A stretch of 9,009 nucleotides of DNA from Nitrospirota bacterium. GTDB taxonomy: Bacteria > Nitrospirota_A > Leptospirillia > Leptospirillales > Leptospirillaceae. Within the stretch, counting starts at the first letter, position 1. Each line of letters starts with the position of its first letter. Where the stretch lies: assembly GCA_027415455.1 (NCBI GenBank), contig DAIBSV010000077.1, forward strand, positions 1 through 9,009, in the 5' to 3' direction. The notes beneath the pieces are model-generated. The model was not told where the DNA came from and did no database searches. It saw nothing but the letters and a program-made list of their open reading frames with translations. The translations under genes were made by a program, and so were the position numbers. This document shows positions 1 through 6,261 of the stretch, piece after piece.

Positions 1-1159
1 CGCGAAAGCGGTCCTTCTTTTCCCGGTAACCATCCAAAGAGAGATTCTCCCAACGCGGGAGTTCGGTGTGTGTGGAGATCGTGACGCTCCGGAATCCACC
101 GGAAGAGAGGCGTTCGTCGGATGGCTCGGAGAGGGAGAGAAAAAAGGAGCGGCTCCCGGTTTCAGGATTGAGGGGATGGTGGATCTGGTGGTGCGCCTCG
201 AAGTCCTGGGGAAAGTCGTTTCGAACCATGAAATGGAGTGTTACGGCCCCCCACCGGTCCCGGTAGCGGACCTGCCTCTTGGTCTCGAGGGTTTTCAGGG
301 AGGGATCGTCAAATAGAGAGGCGGCTCCCCAGACATCCCGGTTCAGGATGACTCTTCGGGCTTCGAAGCTCCCCCGTGTGGTATGAAGACGAAAGGTCCC
401 TCCATTCCTTTCGATCTTCCGGACGAGCGTCTGCTTCATGACGACGGGGATTTTCCTGGCGAAAGCCTCGGCCGCGGCACCCATTCCTCCCAGGGCGCTG
501 TAATTGTCGAGGGTCGTGTAGGAGAGGCCCAGGGCTCCTGCCAGAAAGGGGACCTCATCGGAGAAGGCTTGGTTGGTGATCAGCAGAAGCTGGTCGAGAA
601 AGTGTCGAAAGGGAGGGGTCTTCACATGGGAGGAGACAACGGTTTTGGCGGAGCGCAGGACATCGGGGCCTCCTTGGGCAACAAGGTGCATGAGGGCCCG
701 GGCGGCACTCCGGAGCTCCTTGACGCTTCGGGGAGGAAAGGGGGGGAGATCCCTCATGACACTCCAGGCGGAATCGGAGACACGGAAAATCCTCTTCCAG
801 AGACCTTCGACGTCGTCTTGGGGGAAAGCCCGGGAGAGCTCCCCGACCAGGCGGGAGCGGTTTTGGAACATACGGACCTCCCGGTCGGGAAGGTGGACCC
901 TGAGGGCGGGGTCGATGGCCTTGACGGAAAGTGTCACGCCAAGCGTCTGCGCCAGAAATCCCAAGGGAAGGGCAGGGGAAAGGCCGACAAGGGTCGTCGC
1001 CCCGGCATTGTAGGCAAATCCTCCCCGCTTGAAGGTTCCGGAGCATCCTCCCAGGTAATCCATGGCTTCGAAGAGGATGACTGCACGTCCTCCATGGGCC
1101 AGCATGGCTCCCGTCAGGATCCCGCCCACCCCTCCTCCGACTATGGCCTCGTCATACAT
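1..1159 (-). CDS. CrtI-type FAD-dependent oxidoreductase (carotenoid/squalene desaturase-like), 3' end outside window
   Basis: This frame is open from the ATG at 1159 to the window edge, giving 386 residues with no stop; the C-terminus lies outside. The N-terminus has the Rossmann FAD-binding signature VGGGVGG at residues 7-13, with an acidic residue E31 at the end of the second strand to hold the ribose. It is followed by YLGGCSGTFKRGGFAYNAGA, the dinucleotide-binding region typical of phytoene desaturases and related amine-oxidase-fold enzymes. A second family-like stretch, DNYSALGGMGAAAEAFA, occurs near residue 225. Family members desaturate, isomerise or oxidise polyisoprenoids at the membrane; the actual substrate here cannot be told. 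CrtI, CrtN, CrtO-like and HpnE-like (hopanoid/squalene) roles are all possible. The gene is divergent from the acetyltransferase gene, with about 160 bp between them. The start is the only ATG next to the GGGVGG motif; the Shine-Dalgarno is poor (GGGGCGGGG). A long plus-strand reading frame over 383-1243 is its antisense shadow. Confidence 0.85.
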   Translation of the reverse strand, partial: MYDEAIVGGGVGGILTGAMLAHGGRAVILFEAMDYLGGCSGTFKRGGFAYNAGATTLVGLSPALPLGFLAQTLGVTLSVKAIDPALRVHLPDREVRMFQNRSRLVGELSRAFPQDDVEGLWKRIFRVSDSAWSVMRDLPPFPPRSVKELRSAARALMHLVAQGGPDVLRSAKTVVSSHVKTPPFRHFLDQLLLITNQAFSDEVPFLAGALGLSYTTLDNYSALGGMGAAAEAFARKIPVVMKQTLVRKIERNGGTFRLHTTRGSFEARRVILNRDVWGAASLFDDPSLKTLETKRQVRYRDRWGAVTLHFMVRNDFPQDFEAHHQIHHPLNPETGSRSFFLSLSEPSDERLSSGGFRSVTISTHTELPRWENLSLDGYREKKDRFR

Positions 1160-1316
1160 CGCAACCCCGCCCCGACATTATGGTCACGTTCCTTTGATAC
1201 ATCTTCTTGTGCCGAAGGAATGGGAGAGTCCTTTCTGAAATGATAAACTGGAATCGGGCCTCCCGGAAACCCCCGTCCCTGCAAGGGGAGGGTTGTCAGT
1301 TCTGAATGGAGATCGG

Positions 1317-1829
1317 ATGGAGACAATCGAGATTCTTTCATTGAGGGAACAGGATATTCCCGCATTCCTGGCTCTTCAGGCATCGGCCTTCCGGACCCAT
1401 GCCACCCTGTTTGATACCTCTGTCTGGACCCGGGAAACCCCGGAAGAGTGTCGTGCCGAATTTCCCACCACACGGATTCTGGTGGCGCGGGGAGGGGATG
1501 GAAAGATTCTCGGAGGGATCCGTGGACGGGAGGTGGAGGGAGTCTGGCTGATCCGCAAGCTCTTCGTGGGTCAGGAGTCCCGGAAAAAGGGAGTCGGCCA
1601 TGCCCTCATGGGAGCGATCGAGCGGTTGGCGCCCTCCTCCTGCCATAAGATATCCGTCTGCACGATGCTCGTTCTGGGAGAGAACATCCGGTTTTTTCTC
1701 GGCCTGGGATATATTCCGGATTTTTTGATGCCGGATCATTACAACAGGCTGCATCTCATCTGCTTTCGCAAGGATCCCGCCCGGATCGGAGAGGATTTTT
1801 CGCCACCCCTTCTCTCTGATCAGGAGTAG
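1317..1829 (+). CDS. GNAT-family N-acetyltransferase
   Basis: The product is a 170-residue protein of the GNAT fold, which transfers the acetyl group of acetyl-CoA to an amine on a small molecule or protein. The acetyl-CoA pyrophosphate-binding motif A is clear: strand VWLIRKLFV (77-84), then R89-K-K-G92-V-G94 (R/Q-x-x-G-x-G/A) opening the following helix. The late motif is NIRFFLGLGYIPDF (123-136), matching the family's 'FYxxxGF' segment. The length is normal for a single GNAT domain. I chose the ATG at 1317, which has GGAG at 1308-1311 and 5 nt spacing. An in-frame TTG at 1293 would add 8 residues, but its purine-rich AGGGGAGGG lies directly against the start, too close to work well. The substrate is unknown. 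The gene stands alone between a divergent oxidoreductase and a tRNA with its own promoter. Confidence 0.82.
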   Translation: METIEILSLREQDIPAFLALQASAFRTHATLFDTSVWTRETPEECRAEFPTTRILVARGGDGKILGGIRGREVEGVWLIRKLFVGQESRKKGVGHALMGAIERLAPSSCHKISVCTMLVLGENIRFFLGLGYIPDFLMPDHYNRLHLICFRKDPARIGEDFSPPLLSDQE

Positions 1830-1854
1830 CGTTCTGGTTCCTGGGCCGGGGATG

Positions 1855-1883
1855 TTGACCTTGGGCAAAAATTTTCGTATCTT
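1855..1883 (+). promoter_or_regulatory. Sigma70-type promoter of tRNA-Gly
   Basis: TTGACC at 1855-1860 matches the -35 consensus in 5 of 6 positions. It is separated by exactly 17 nt from TATCTT at 1878-1883, which matches the -10 in 4 of 6. Transcription would begin near 1890, about 19 nt before the mature tRNA 5' end. It lies just past the stop of the acetyltransferase gene. Confidence 0.65.
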
Positions 1884-1908
1884 AAACAGGTTCTTTTCTC
1901 TCCTTTTC

Positions 1909-1983
1909 GCGGGAATAGCTCAGCGGTAGAGCATCGCCTTGCCAAGGCGAGGGTCGCGGGTTCGAATCCCGTTTCCCGCTCCA
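1909..1983 (+). tRNA. tRNA-Gly (anticodon GCC), CCA encoded
   Basis: The gene folds into a full cloverleaf. The acceptor stem is GCGGGAA with TTCCCGC. The D arm is in AGCTCAGCGGTAGAGC. The anticodon stem is TCGCC with GGCGA, around the loop TTGCCAA, so the anticodon is GCC (glycine). The T arm is GCGGG-TTCGAAT-CCCGT. The discriminator base T1980 is followed by an encoded CCA at 1981-1983. A tyrosine recombinase gene ends 46 bp beyond its 3' end, which suggests this tRNA is an integration target. Confidence 0.97.
1946..1983 (+). other. Candidate attachment site (att) in the tRNA-Gly 3' half
   Basis: Tyrosine recombinases encoded beside a tRNA usually recombine at the anticodon-loop-to-3'-end segment and leave a direct repeat of it at the far end of the element. 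The tRNA here is intact and the recombinase gene starts 46 bp past it, so this would be the recombinase-proximal end. I found no second copy of the T-arm/acceptor sequence elsewhere in the window, so the other end, if present, lies outside. The exact core boundaries are inferred, not seen. Confidence 0.4.
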
Positions 1984-2029
1984 TATTTATCAAGGGTTTA
2001 AGAGCTTTTTCCCCCGCCATTGACGCTCC

Positions 2030-3040
2030 CTATTTCCCGGACTGTGCTAAATTTGTGCTAGCCAGCCGGTTGACGGCTTCCATGCCTGTCCGAAGGCTTT
2101 CGAGGTTGTGATGGGCATAACGCATCACCATGGACAGGGACCGCCAGCGTCCGAGTCGCTGGACAGTGTAAAGATCGACCCCGGCATGAACCAGCCGGGT
2201 TGCGAACGTGTGTCGAAGATCATGCCACCGGAAATTCGTGATCTTTGCTTTTTCGAGAGCCAATGAAAAAGATCGGACCACGTTGCGAGCAATGAATGGG
2301 GTTCCATTCGATGTCAGAAACACGTGCTCGGATGAAAGACTTTTCACTTTTCCGATCCTTTTCAAGACTTCGATCGCCTTCTCATTGATGGGGACGGTAT
2401 CCCGCCCATTGTTCTTTTGATCCCAGAAGAGAATCGCTTTCCGGTCCCAATCGACCTGATTCCAGGTGAGGGACAACATTTCGTTTTGCCGGAATCCGGT
2501 ATTCAACGCAAAAATCACCATGTCCCGCAACCACTCTGGACAGGAGTTCAGGAGTCGTTCCTCTTCTTCTCCGGTCAACCAGCGCTCCATCCGGTTCTTG
2601 ACCTTTTCCCTCGGGATCCGGGAAACCGGATTGACGTCGAGCCATCCCCACAATATTGCCATTTCGAAAGCATGGCGAAGGAAGGCAAGTTCCTTGTTCA
2701 ATGAGGCGGGGGCCAAATTCCCTGCCCGGCGCTTCTTCTTATACTCGAAGATCTGTTCCGTCCCGATTTCGATCAAGGTCACGTCTCCGAACTCCTTCAG
2801 TATCCGGATGGAAATGGCTTTGTCCCGAATGTAGGATTTCGAGGACTTGTTCGGTTTCGAATGCTCATCCAGATACTTGTCGAACAATTCCGAAAGGGTT
2901 TTTTCTTCTCCGGGCAAACGGTCGAACCAGTCCCCCTCGGCGATCTCTCCAAGGACTTTCTTGTAGACCTTGTCTGCCAGTCTTCTGTCGGTCGTGCCGG
3001 TCGATCTCCGGATTTGTTTCCCCTGGATGGAGAATCTCAT
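2030..3040 (-). CDS. Tyrosine recombinase (integrase), N-terminus displaced by IS insertion
   Basis: The remaining frame encodes 336 residues. A SAM-like core-binding domain (about 48-130) precedes the catalytic domain (about 153-315). The catalytic residues are visible: R184 in TGFRQNEMLSLTW, K209 in the beta-hairpin WDQKNNGRD, H273 and R276 in HDLRHTF, W299 in LGRW where many members have H, and nucleophile Y308 in MRYAHH. It would excise and integrate the element at the adjacent tRNA-Gly. The N-terminus is abnormal. Family members often begin with about a dozen residues ending in a WWM-x-F strand. Here the two Trp codons are still present immediately before the ATG at 3040, then the frame meets TGA (3052-3050) made by the IS end. 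The ATG at 3040 has only a weak GGTGG upstream, so expression and activity are doubtful; the catalytic part is whole. The C-terminus faces the tRNA. Confidence 0.9.
   Translation of the reverse strand: MRFSIQGKQIRRSTGTTDRRLADKVYKKVLGEIAEGDWFDRLPGEEKTLSELFDKYLDEHSKPNKSSKSYIRDKAISIRILKEFGDVTLIEIGTEQIFEYKKKRRAGNLAPASLNKELAFLRHAFEMAILWGWLDVNPVSRIPREKVKNRMERWLTGEEEERLLNSCPEWLRDMVIFALNTGFRQNEMLSLTWNQVDWDRKAILFWDQKNNGRDTVPINEKAIEVLKRIGKVKSLSSEHVFLTSNGTPFIARNVVRSFSLALEKAKITNFRWHDLRHTFATRLVHAGVDLYTVQRLGRWRSLSMVMRYAHHNLESLRTGMEAVNRLASTNLAQSGK
2043..2060. repeat. Tandem TGTGCTA repeat beside the putative att site
   Basis: TGTGCTA occurs at 2043-2049 and again at 2054-2060, an 11-bp period, or one helical turn. 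It lies within the last codons of the recombinase gene (encoding ASTNLAQ), about 60 bp from the tRNA end. Such phased repeats could be arm-type sites for the recombinase, but that is inference only. Confidence 0.35.
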
Positions 3041-3047
3041 CCACCAG

Positions 3048-3099
3048 TGTCAGTGGGAAGTGTAAAATCCCCCCCAAGTGGGAAATGAAAAATCCCCCC
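3048..3099. repeat. Left terminus of the IS21-family element with two 23-bp repeats
   Basis: The terminus begins TGTCAG. It holds two direct repeats of 23 bp, at 3052-3074 and 3077-3099, 25 bp apart. Each reads AGTGGGAA.TG.AAAATCCCCCC, and they differ at only two positions (G/A and T/A). Multiple short repeats at the ends are the known transposase-binding sites of the IS21 family. The istA Shine-Dalgarno region (GGAGGAGGAGAG, 3107-3118) follows immediately. Confidence 0.8.
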
Positions 3100-3118
3100 T
3101 CCCCACGGAGGAGGAGAG

Positions 3119-4438
3119 ATGACACACGAAGAGCATCTGGAAGACAAAAGAGCTATGCTTCTTTCCGGAACACCTTTCGGAAAGGAGGAGCTCTTGGTTG
3201 GCAAACAACTGCATGAACGGATTGCCGAGATGTATCGCTCGGGACGAAAGAAAAAGGAAATCGCCCGGCTTCTTGATGTGGACATCAAGACGGTGCGAAA
3301 GATCACGCGGGGAGAGCCCTGGAAGCCGTATGAACGGACCTTGGGACCCGTGGGAGTTCTGGATCCGTGGAAGGAGTGGGTGACGAAGCGGGCCCCGGAA
3401 GTGAATGACAATGCGCGGGTCTTGTTCCGGGAACTACGGGAGCAGGGATATCAGGGGAGCTACGACACGGTGAAGGTCTTTATTCGACCGCTTCGGATTC
3501 CTTCGGCCCTGTGGGACATGACGGTGCGTTTTGAGACCGGACCGGGAGAACAGGCCCAGGTGGATTGGGGATCAAGTGACGTTTGGTTTGGGGAGAGTCG
3601 GGTTCGGGTGCATTTTTTCGTCATGACCCTGGGATATTCCCGACGCATGTTTGTCCGGGCCTATTCCAACGAGCGGCTGGGCTATCTTCTGGCCGGACAT
3701 GAGGAGGCCTTTGCCTTCTTTGGCGGAGTGACGGACACGATCCTCTATGACAATCCGAAGACGAGGGTGATCCGGCGGGAGAGCGGGACGGTGGTGATGA
3801 ACACCGTCTTCGAGGACTTTGCCCGCCATTGGGGATATCAACCCCGGTTTTGCCGACCCTATCGGGCCCGGACGAAAGGAAAGGTCGAAAGCGGCGTCAA
3901 GTATGTCAAAAGAAACTTCCTGGCGGGCCGACGGTTTCGGGACAGGACGCACCTCAACGAGGAGCTGGATCGTTGGAACCGGGAGGTGGCCGACGTCCGG
4001 ATCCATGGAACCACCGGAGAGCGTCCCATCGACCGGTTCCGGGAGGAGAGACTGACCCCCTGTGCCACGGTTCCTCCCTACCGGGTGGGACTTCCCGGAA
4101 CCCGCACGGTCAGCCGGGAGGGATGGGTGTGCTGGAAGGGGCAAAAATACTCGGTTCCCCTCTCCTGGGGACCCCTCACGGTCCGGGTTCGGGAAGAGGG
4201 CGACGAGGTCGTGATTCAGAGCCCTGACAAAGGCGAGGTGCGGCATCCCCGTCTTCTCGGAGACTCGGGTCAGTCGCATCGTCTTCCCGAGCACCATCGG
4301 CCGGAAAGCCTTCCCTCCTCGCCTCGTCCGCGTCGGGAGGAGGCTCCGCCCCAGCATGATCCCCGATGGAGAGACGAAGAGGTGGAGGTCCGCAATCTCG
4401 AGGCCTATGAGGCCCTCATGACGACGGAGGTGGCCTGA
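3119..4438 (+). CDS. istA: IS21-family transposase IstA
   Basis: The product is a 439-residue DDE transposase that cuts and joins the IS ends. An N-terminal helix-turn-helix (about 32-64, ERIAEMYRSGRKKKEIARLLDVDIKTVRK) recognises the terminal repeats. The RNase H-like catalytic core follows with the acidic triad D149 (QAQVDWG), D211 (ILYDN) and E257 (TKGKVES). A C-terminal beta-rich domain (about 325-370) is followed by a proline- and charge-rich tail. The length is normal for IstA. The ATG at 3119 has a very strong purine-rich Shine-Dalgarno (GGAGGAGGAGAG) just upstream. Its TGA overlaps the istB ATG as TGATG, giving translational coupling. I saw no defect in this frame, so it may still act on ends in trans. 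A 261-residue minus-strand frame across it is a shadow. Confidence 0.93.
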   Translation: MTHEEHLEDKRAMLLSGTPFGKEELLVGKQLHERIAEMYRSGRKKKEIARLLDVDIKTVRKITRGEPWKPYERTLGPVGVLDPWKEWVTKRAPEVNDNARVLFRELREQGYQGSYDTVKVFIRPLRIPSALWDMTVRFETGPGEQAQVDWGSSDVWFGESRVRVHFFVMTLGYSRRMFVRAYSNERLGYLLAGHEEAFAFFGGVTDTILYDNPKTRVIRRESGTVVMNTVFEDFARHWGYQPRFCRPYRARTKGKVESGVKYVKRNFLAGRRFRDRTHLNEELDRWNREVADVRIHGTTGERPIDRFREERLTPCATVPPYRVGLPGTRTVSREGWVCWKGQKYSVPLSWGPLTVRVREEGDEVVIQSPDKGEVRHPRLLGDSGQSHRLPEHHRPESLPSSPRPRREEAPPQHDPRWRDEEVEVRNLEAYEALMTTEVA

Positions 4439-5223
4439 TGGAGAGCCTTGAAGAGTCCCTGAAGAAGCTGAAGCTTCCGATCCTGGCCGAACGGCTCGAA
4501 GGGTGGCTGGAAACGGCGGCCAAACAGAACGGGACCCCTCGGGAGTTTCTGGAGCGGGTCGTGGCCGAAGAACTCTCGGAGAAGCGGGGAAAACGGACCG
4601 AGATGGGGGTGCGGATGGCCCGGTTCCCCTTTGTGAAAACCCTGGAGGGCTTCGACTTTGAGTCCCAGCCGTCGCTTGATCCCAAACGGATCCGGGAGCT
4701 CGCGACCTGCCGGTGGGTCGCCAATGGGGACAACGTGATTTTTAGGGCCTCCGGGCGTGGGAAAGACCCATTTGTCTGTTGCCTTGGGAGTCGAGGCCAT
4801 CCGGAAAGGCTTTCGCACCCTCTTTGTGGGTGCCCAGTCCTTGATGGCTGGCCTCGGAAAAGCCCATCAGGAGGGGCGGCTTGAGGAAAAGCTCAAGGCC
4901 CTCTCCCAGGTCAAGCTGCTGATCATCGATGAGATCGGGTACATCCCCATTGATCGCCTGGGCGCCAACTTGTTCTTCCAGCTCATCTCCCGGCGTTACG
5001 AGCGAGGCTCCATGATTCTCACCTCGAATCAGACCTATGGAAATTGGGGGGATATTTTTGGAGATCCGGTCATCGCCAGCGCCCTCCTGACACAGGGGGG
5101 GACCGGGTGTTGCACCATGCCACCACGGTCAATATCAAGGGAGAGAGTGACCGGCTGAAGGAAAAGAAAAAGGCGGGACTTCTGTCACGCACCCGGGAGG
5201 AGTCGACAACCGAGGTCGCTTAA
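4438..5223 (+). pseudogene. istB: IstB transposition ATPase, two frameshifts
   Basis: IstB is the AAA+/DnaA-like ATPase that helps IstA find and capture target DNA. Residues 1-102 read normally in one frame to GDNVIF. At the five-T run 4739-4743 about two bases are missing, and the sequence continues in the next frame with Walker A GPPGVGKTH (from 4745), Walker B LLIIDEIGYIP (about 4918-4950), then SNQTYGNWGDIFGDPVIASALL. At 5090-5101 (ACACA followed by seven Gs) the frame changes again, back to the original one. It finishes DRVLHHATTVNIKGESDRLKEKKKAGLLSRT...EVA with TAA at 5221-5223. Joined up it is about 255 residues, a normal IstB length. Read straight, it ends at 4884 without any ATPase motif. 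Both lesions sit at homopolymers, so sequencing error cannot be excluded; true decay fits the lost IS right end. Confidence 0.87.
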
Positions 5224-5805
5224 CCACATCTTCCTTGAAGGACTCGGCATAGCGACGTTCGAGCGCATCGATATCACGCGTAGATTCGACCAGTCTTTGA
5301 GTTTGTTCCCTGGAAAATGTCTGAGGTTTCTGTGTGAGAAGAAAATGGAGATCGTATAGATCCCGAGCGGCTGTCCGATTCTGGAGTGCTTCTAGTTTGT
5401 GGTCGATGAGAACAGGAAGGTCATAAACCCGGATTCCGTCATGAAAATGGGCTTTGGAAGAGTCATAAGAGAATCTCGACAGGAAACTTCAATCTTCAAT
5501 ACTCCCGACATCGCCTTCATGCTGTATTTGACCCGGTAACGCTGGACTGTTTCAGTATTTTTTGGAACGTCGACTGATTCGACCTTTACAAGGGGGCCCG
5601 AGGCTTTTTCGATCCGGTTCTCAAGACGAAGATGTTTGTTGCTGTCAAAATCAAGATCTTCGGAAAATCGATTGAGTCCGTAGGCCAAAAGGAGGGCCGT
5701 CCCTCCTTTGAGAATAAGCGGGGTATCTGACAAAGAGCGAGCAATAGATCTCATGAGATCACAATGAATTTGTTCTTCAGGGGTCATTTCTGAAGTGCGA
5801 TCCAT
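5224..5805 (-). pseudogene. AbiEii/AbiGii-type nucleotidyltransferase, frameshifted and 3'-truncated
   Basis: The gene resembles the toxin half of AbiE-type toxin-antitoxin/abortive-infection systems, whose members are nucleotidyltransferases that modify tRNA or use GTP. The N-terminal part shows KGGTALLLAYGLNRFSEDLDFD (33-54), with the catalytic pair D50 and D52 in the SEDLDF motif. The frame breaks at about 5453-5455, where one A is apparently missing in the AAA run after CTTCC. Read straight, it ends at 5392. In the next frame the family C-terminal half continues as HDGIRVYDLPVLIDHKLEAL, NRTAARDLYDLHFLL and RRYAESFKEDVV. It then reaches the IS remnant at 5223 and runs 29 nonsense residues into istB antisense before TGA at 5135. 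Roughly the last few dozen residues are lost. The start may be ATG 5805, or ATG 5787, which overlaps the upstream stop as ATGA; neither has a clear Shine-Dalgarno. It is probably inactive unless the frameshift is an error. Confidence 0.82.
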
Positions 5806-6260
5806 GAGGCGATCAATTTTTGTTCAGGAGGTGAAAACCGATGGGAGAACTGATCGAGAAGACAGAATAGGACTCTCTTTTGTTCCTCTGTGTCCAGCCA
5901 ATCTCCAATAGCAAGGTGTTCTGGAATCCGTCCAGCTGAGATAGAGCGATAGAGCATATCGAGAATCGCCCGGTAGTGGTTTGCCGAGAAAACCTGAACT
6001 CCATCGGGGATAGAAATCCCCCTGCTCCGGAGGATATCTGAGCATTCATGGATTCCGTAGTCTCCGAAGAGAGCATTGGTATTCCATTCAAGCCCTTCTC
6101 CCACAAGACCAATATTATCAGGGAAAGAGGGGGATCGGAACGTCCCCCCAAAATGCCAGTCTCCCCCCGTGTTTTCCGGGGACGGGATGTTGCGGGCAGC
6201 CATACCGGTCAGGTACCGGGTCGGACTTGTTTCGGGGAAAACGGCTGTTTTGTCAGACAT
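5784..6260 (-). CDS. Uncharacterised 158-residue protein, likely partner of the AbiEii-type gene
   Basis: I cannot assign this to a named family. The predicted protein is soluble, with no signal peptide or membrane segment. Visible segments are TSPTRYLTGMAARNIPSPEN (11-30), TGGDWHFGGTF (31-41), a central stretch with WNTNALFGDYGIHECSDILRSRG (59-81), and a helical C-terminal half ending SPPEQKLIASWIALQK. It is transcribed just before the AbiEii-type gene and overlaps it by 4 or 22 bp. In toxin-antitoxin operons the antitoxin usually comes first and is translationally coupled, so an antitoxin role is inferred. It does not show the winged-helix look expected of classical AbiEi. The start at 6260 lies 1 nt after the stop of the MNT-HEPN gene. 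An alternative ATG at 6278 overlaps that gene and has GAAGGA directly upstream. The frame is intact although its partner is broken. Confidence 0.75.
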   Translation of the reverse strand: MSDKTAVFPETSPTRYLTGMAARNIPSPENTGGDWHFGGTFRSPSFPDNIGLVGEGLEWNTNALFGDYGIHECSDILRSRGISIPDGVQVFSANHYRAILDMLYRSISAGRIPEHLAIGDWLDTEEQKRVLFCLLDQFSHRFSPPEQKLIASWIALQK

Positions 6261-6261
6261 T

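Larger units (their letters stand above)
3048..5223 (+). mobile_element. IS21-family insertion sequence, right end missing, istB frameshifted
   Basis: The element has the IS21 layout: a left end starting TGTCAG at 3048, internal terminal repeats, then istA and istB overlapping by 1 nt on the same strand. istA (3119-4438) appears whole; istB (4438-5223) has two frameshifts. An inverted copy of the left-end repeat (GGGGGGATTTTACACTTCCC or similar) should follow istB, but none occurs in the window. Sequence after the istB TAA is already the reverse strand of an AbiEii-like gene. The element is therefore a remnant, unable to move by itself. No target duplication can be defined because one end is lost. 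The left end interrupted the N-terminal codons of the neighbouring recombinase gene. Confidence 0.88.

Noticed and set aside
383..1243. Long plus-strand open frame of 286 codons
   Set aside because: It is antisense to the CrtI-type oxidoreductase, whose minus-strand frame has clear FAD-binding motifs; the plus-strand product is low-complexity Gly/Asp/Glu-rich with no domain.
1259..1291. CCTCCC...GGGAGG and CCCT-GCA-AGGG dyads before the acetyltransferase gene
   Set aside because: The arms are short and compete with each other, and no T-tract follows; not enough for a terminator or riboswitch.
2656..3216. Plus-strand open frame of 186 codons running into the IS
   Set aside because: It crosses the integrase/IS junction antisense to the integrase; Arg/Ser-rich shadow translation.
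3572..4357. Minus-strand open frame of 261 codons
   Set aside because: It lies wholly antisense to istA, which carries the HTH and DDE motifs; the frame is open only because of GC-rich codon use.
4438..4884. Unbroken 148-codon frame read as a separate short IstB
   Set aside because: After GDNVIF the frame gives unrelated residues while the IstB Walker A continues in the next frame, so the stop at 4884 is a frameshift artefact.
5040..5060. GGGGGGATATTTTTGG as a possible IS right-end repeat
   Set aside because: It is inside istB coding sequence (GNWGDIFGDP) and matches the left-end repeat only by composition.
4738..5101. Programmed ribosomal frameshifting in istB
   Set aside because: Two shifts would be required, the second with about 11 extra bases; no slippery heptamer plus stem-loop stands out, and istB frameshifting of this kind is not known for IS21.
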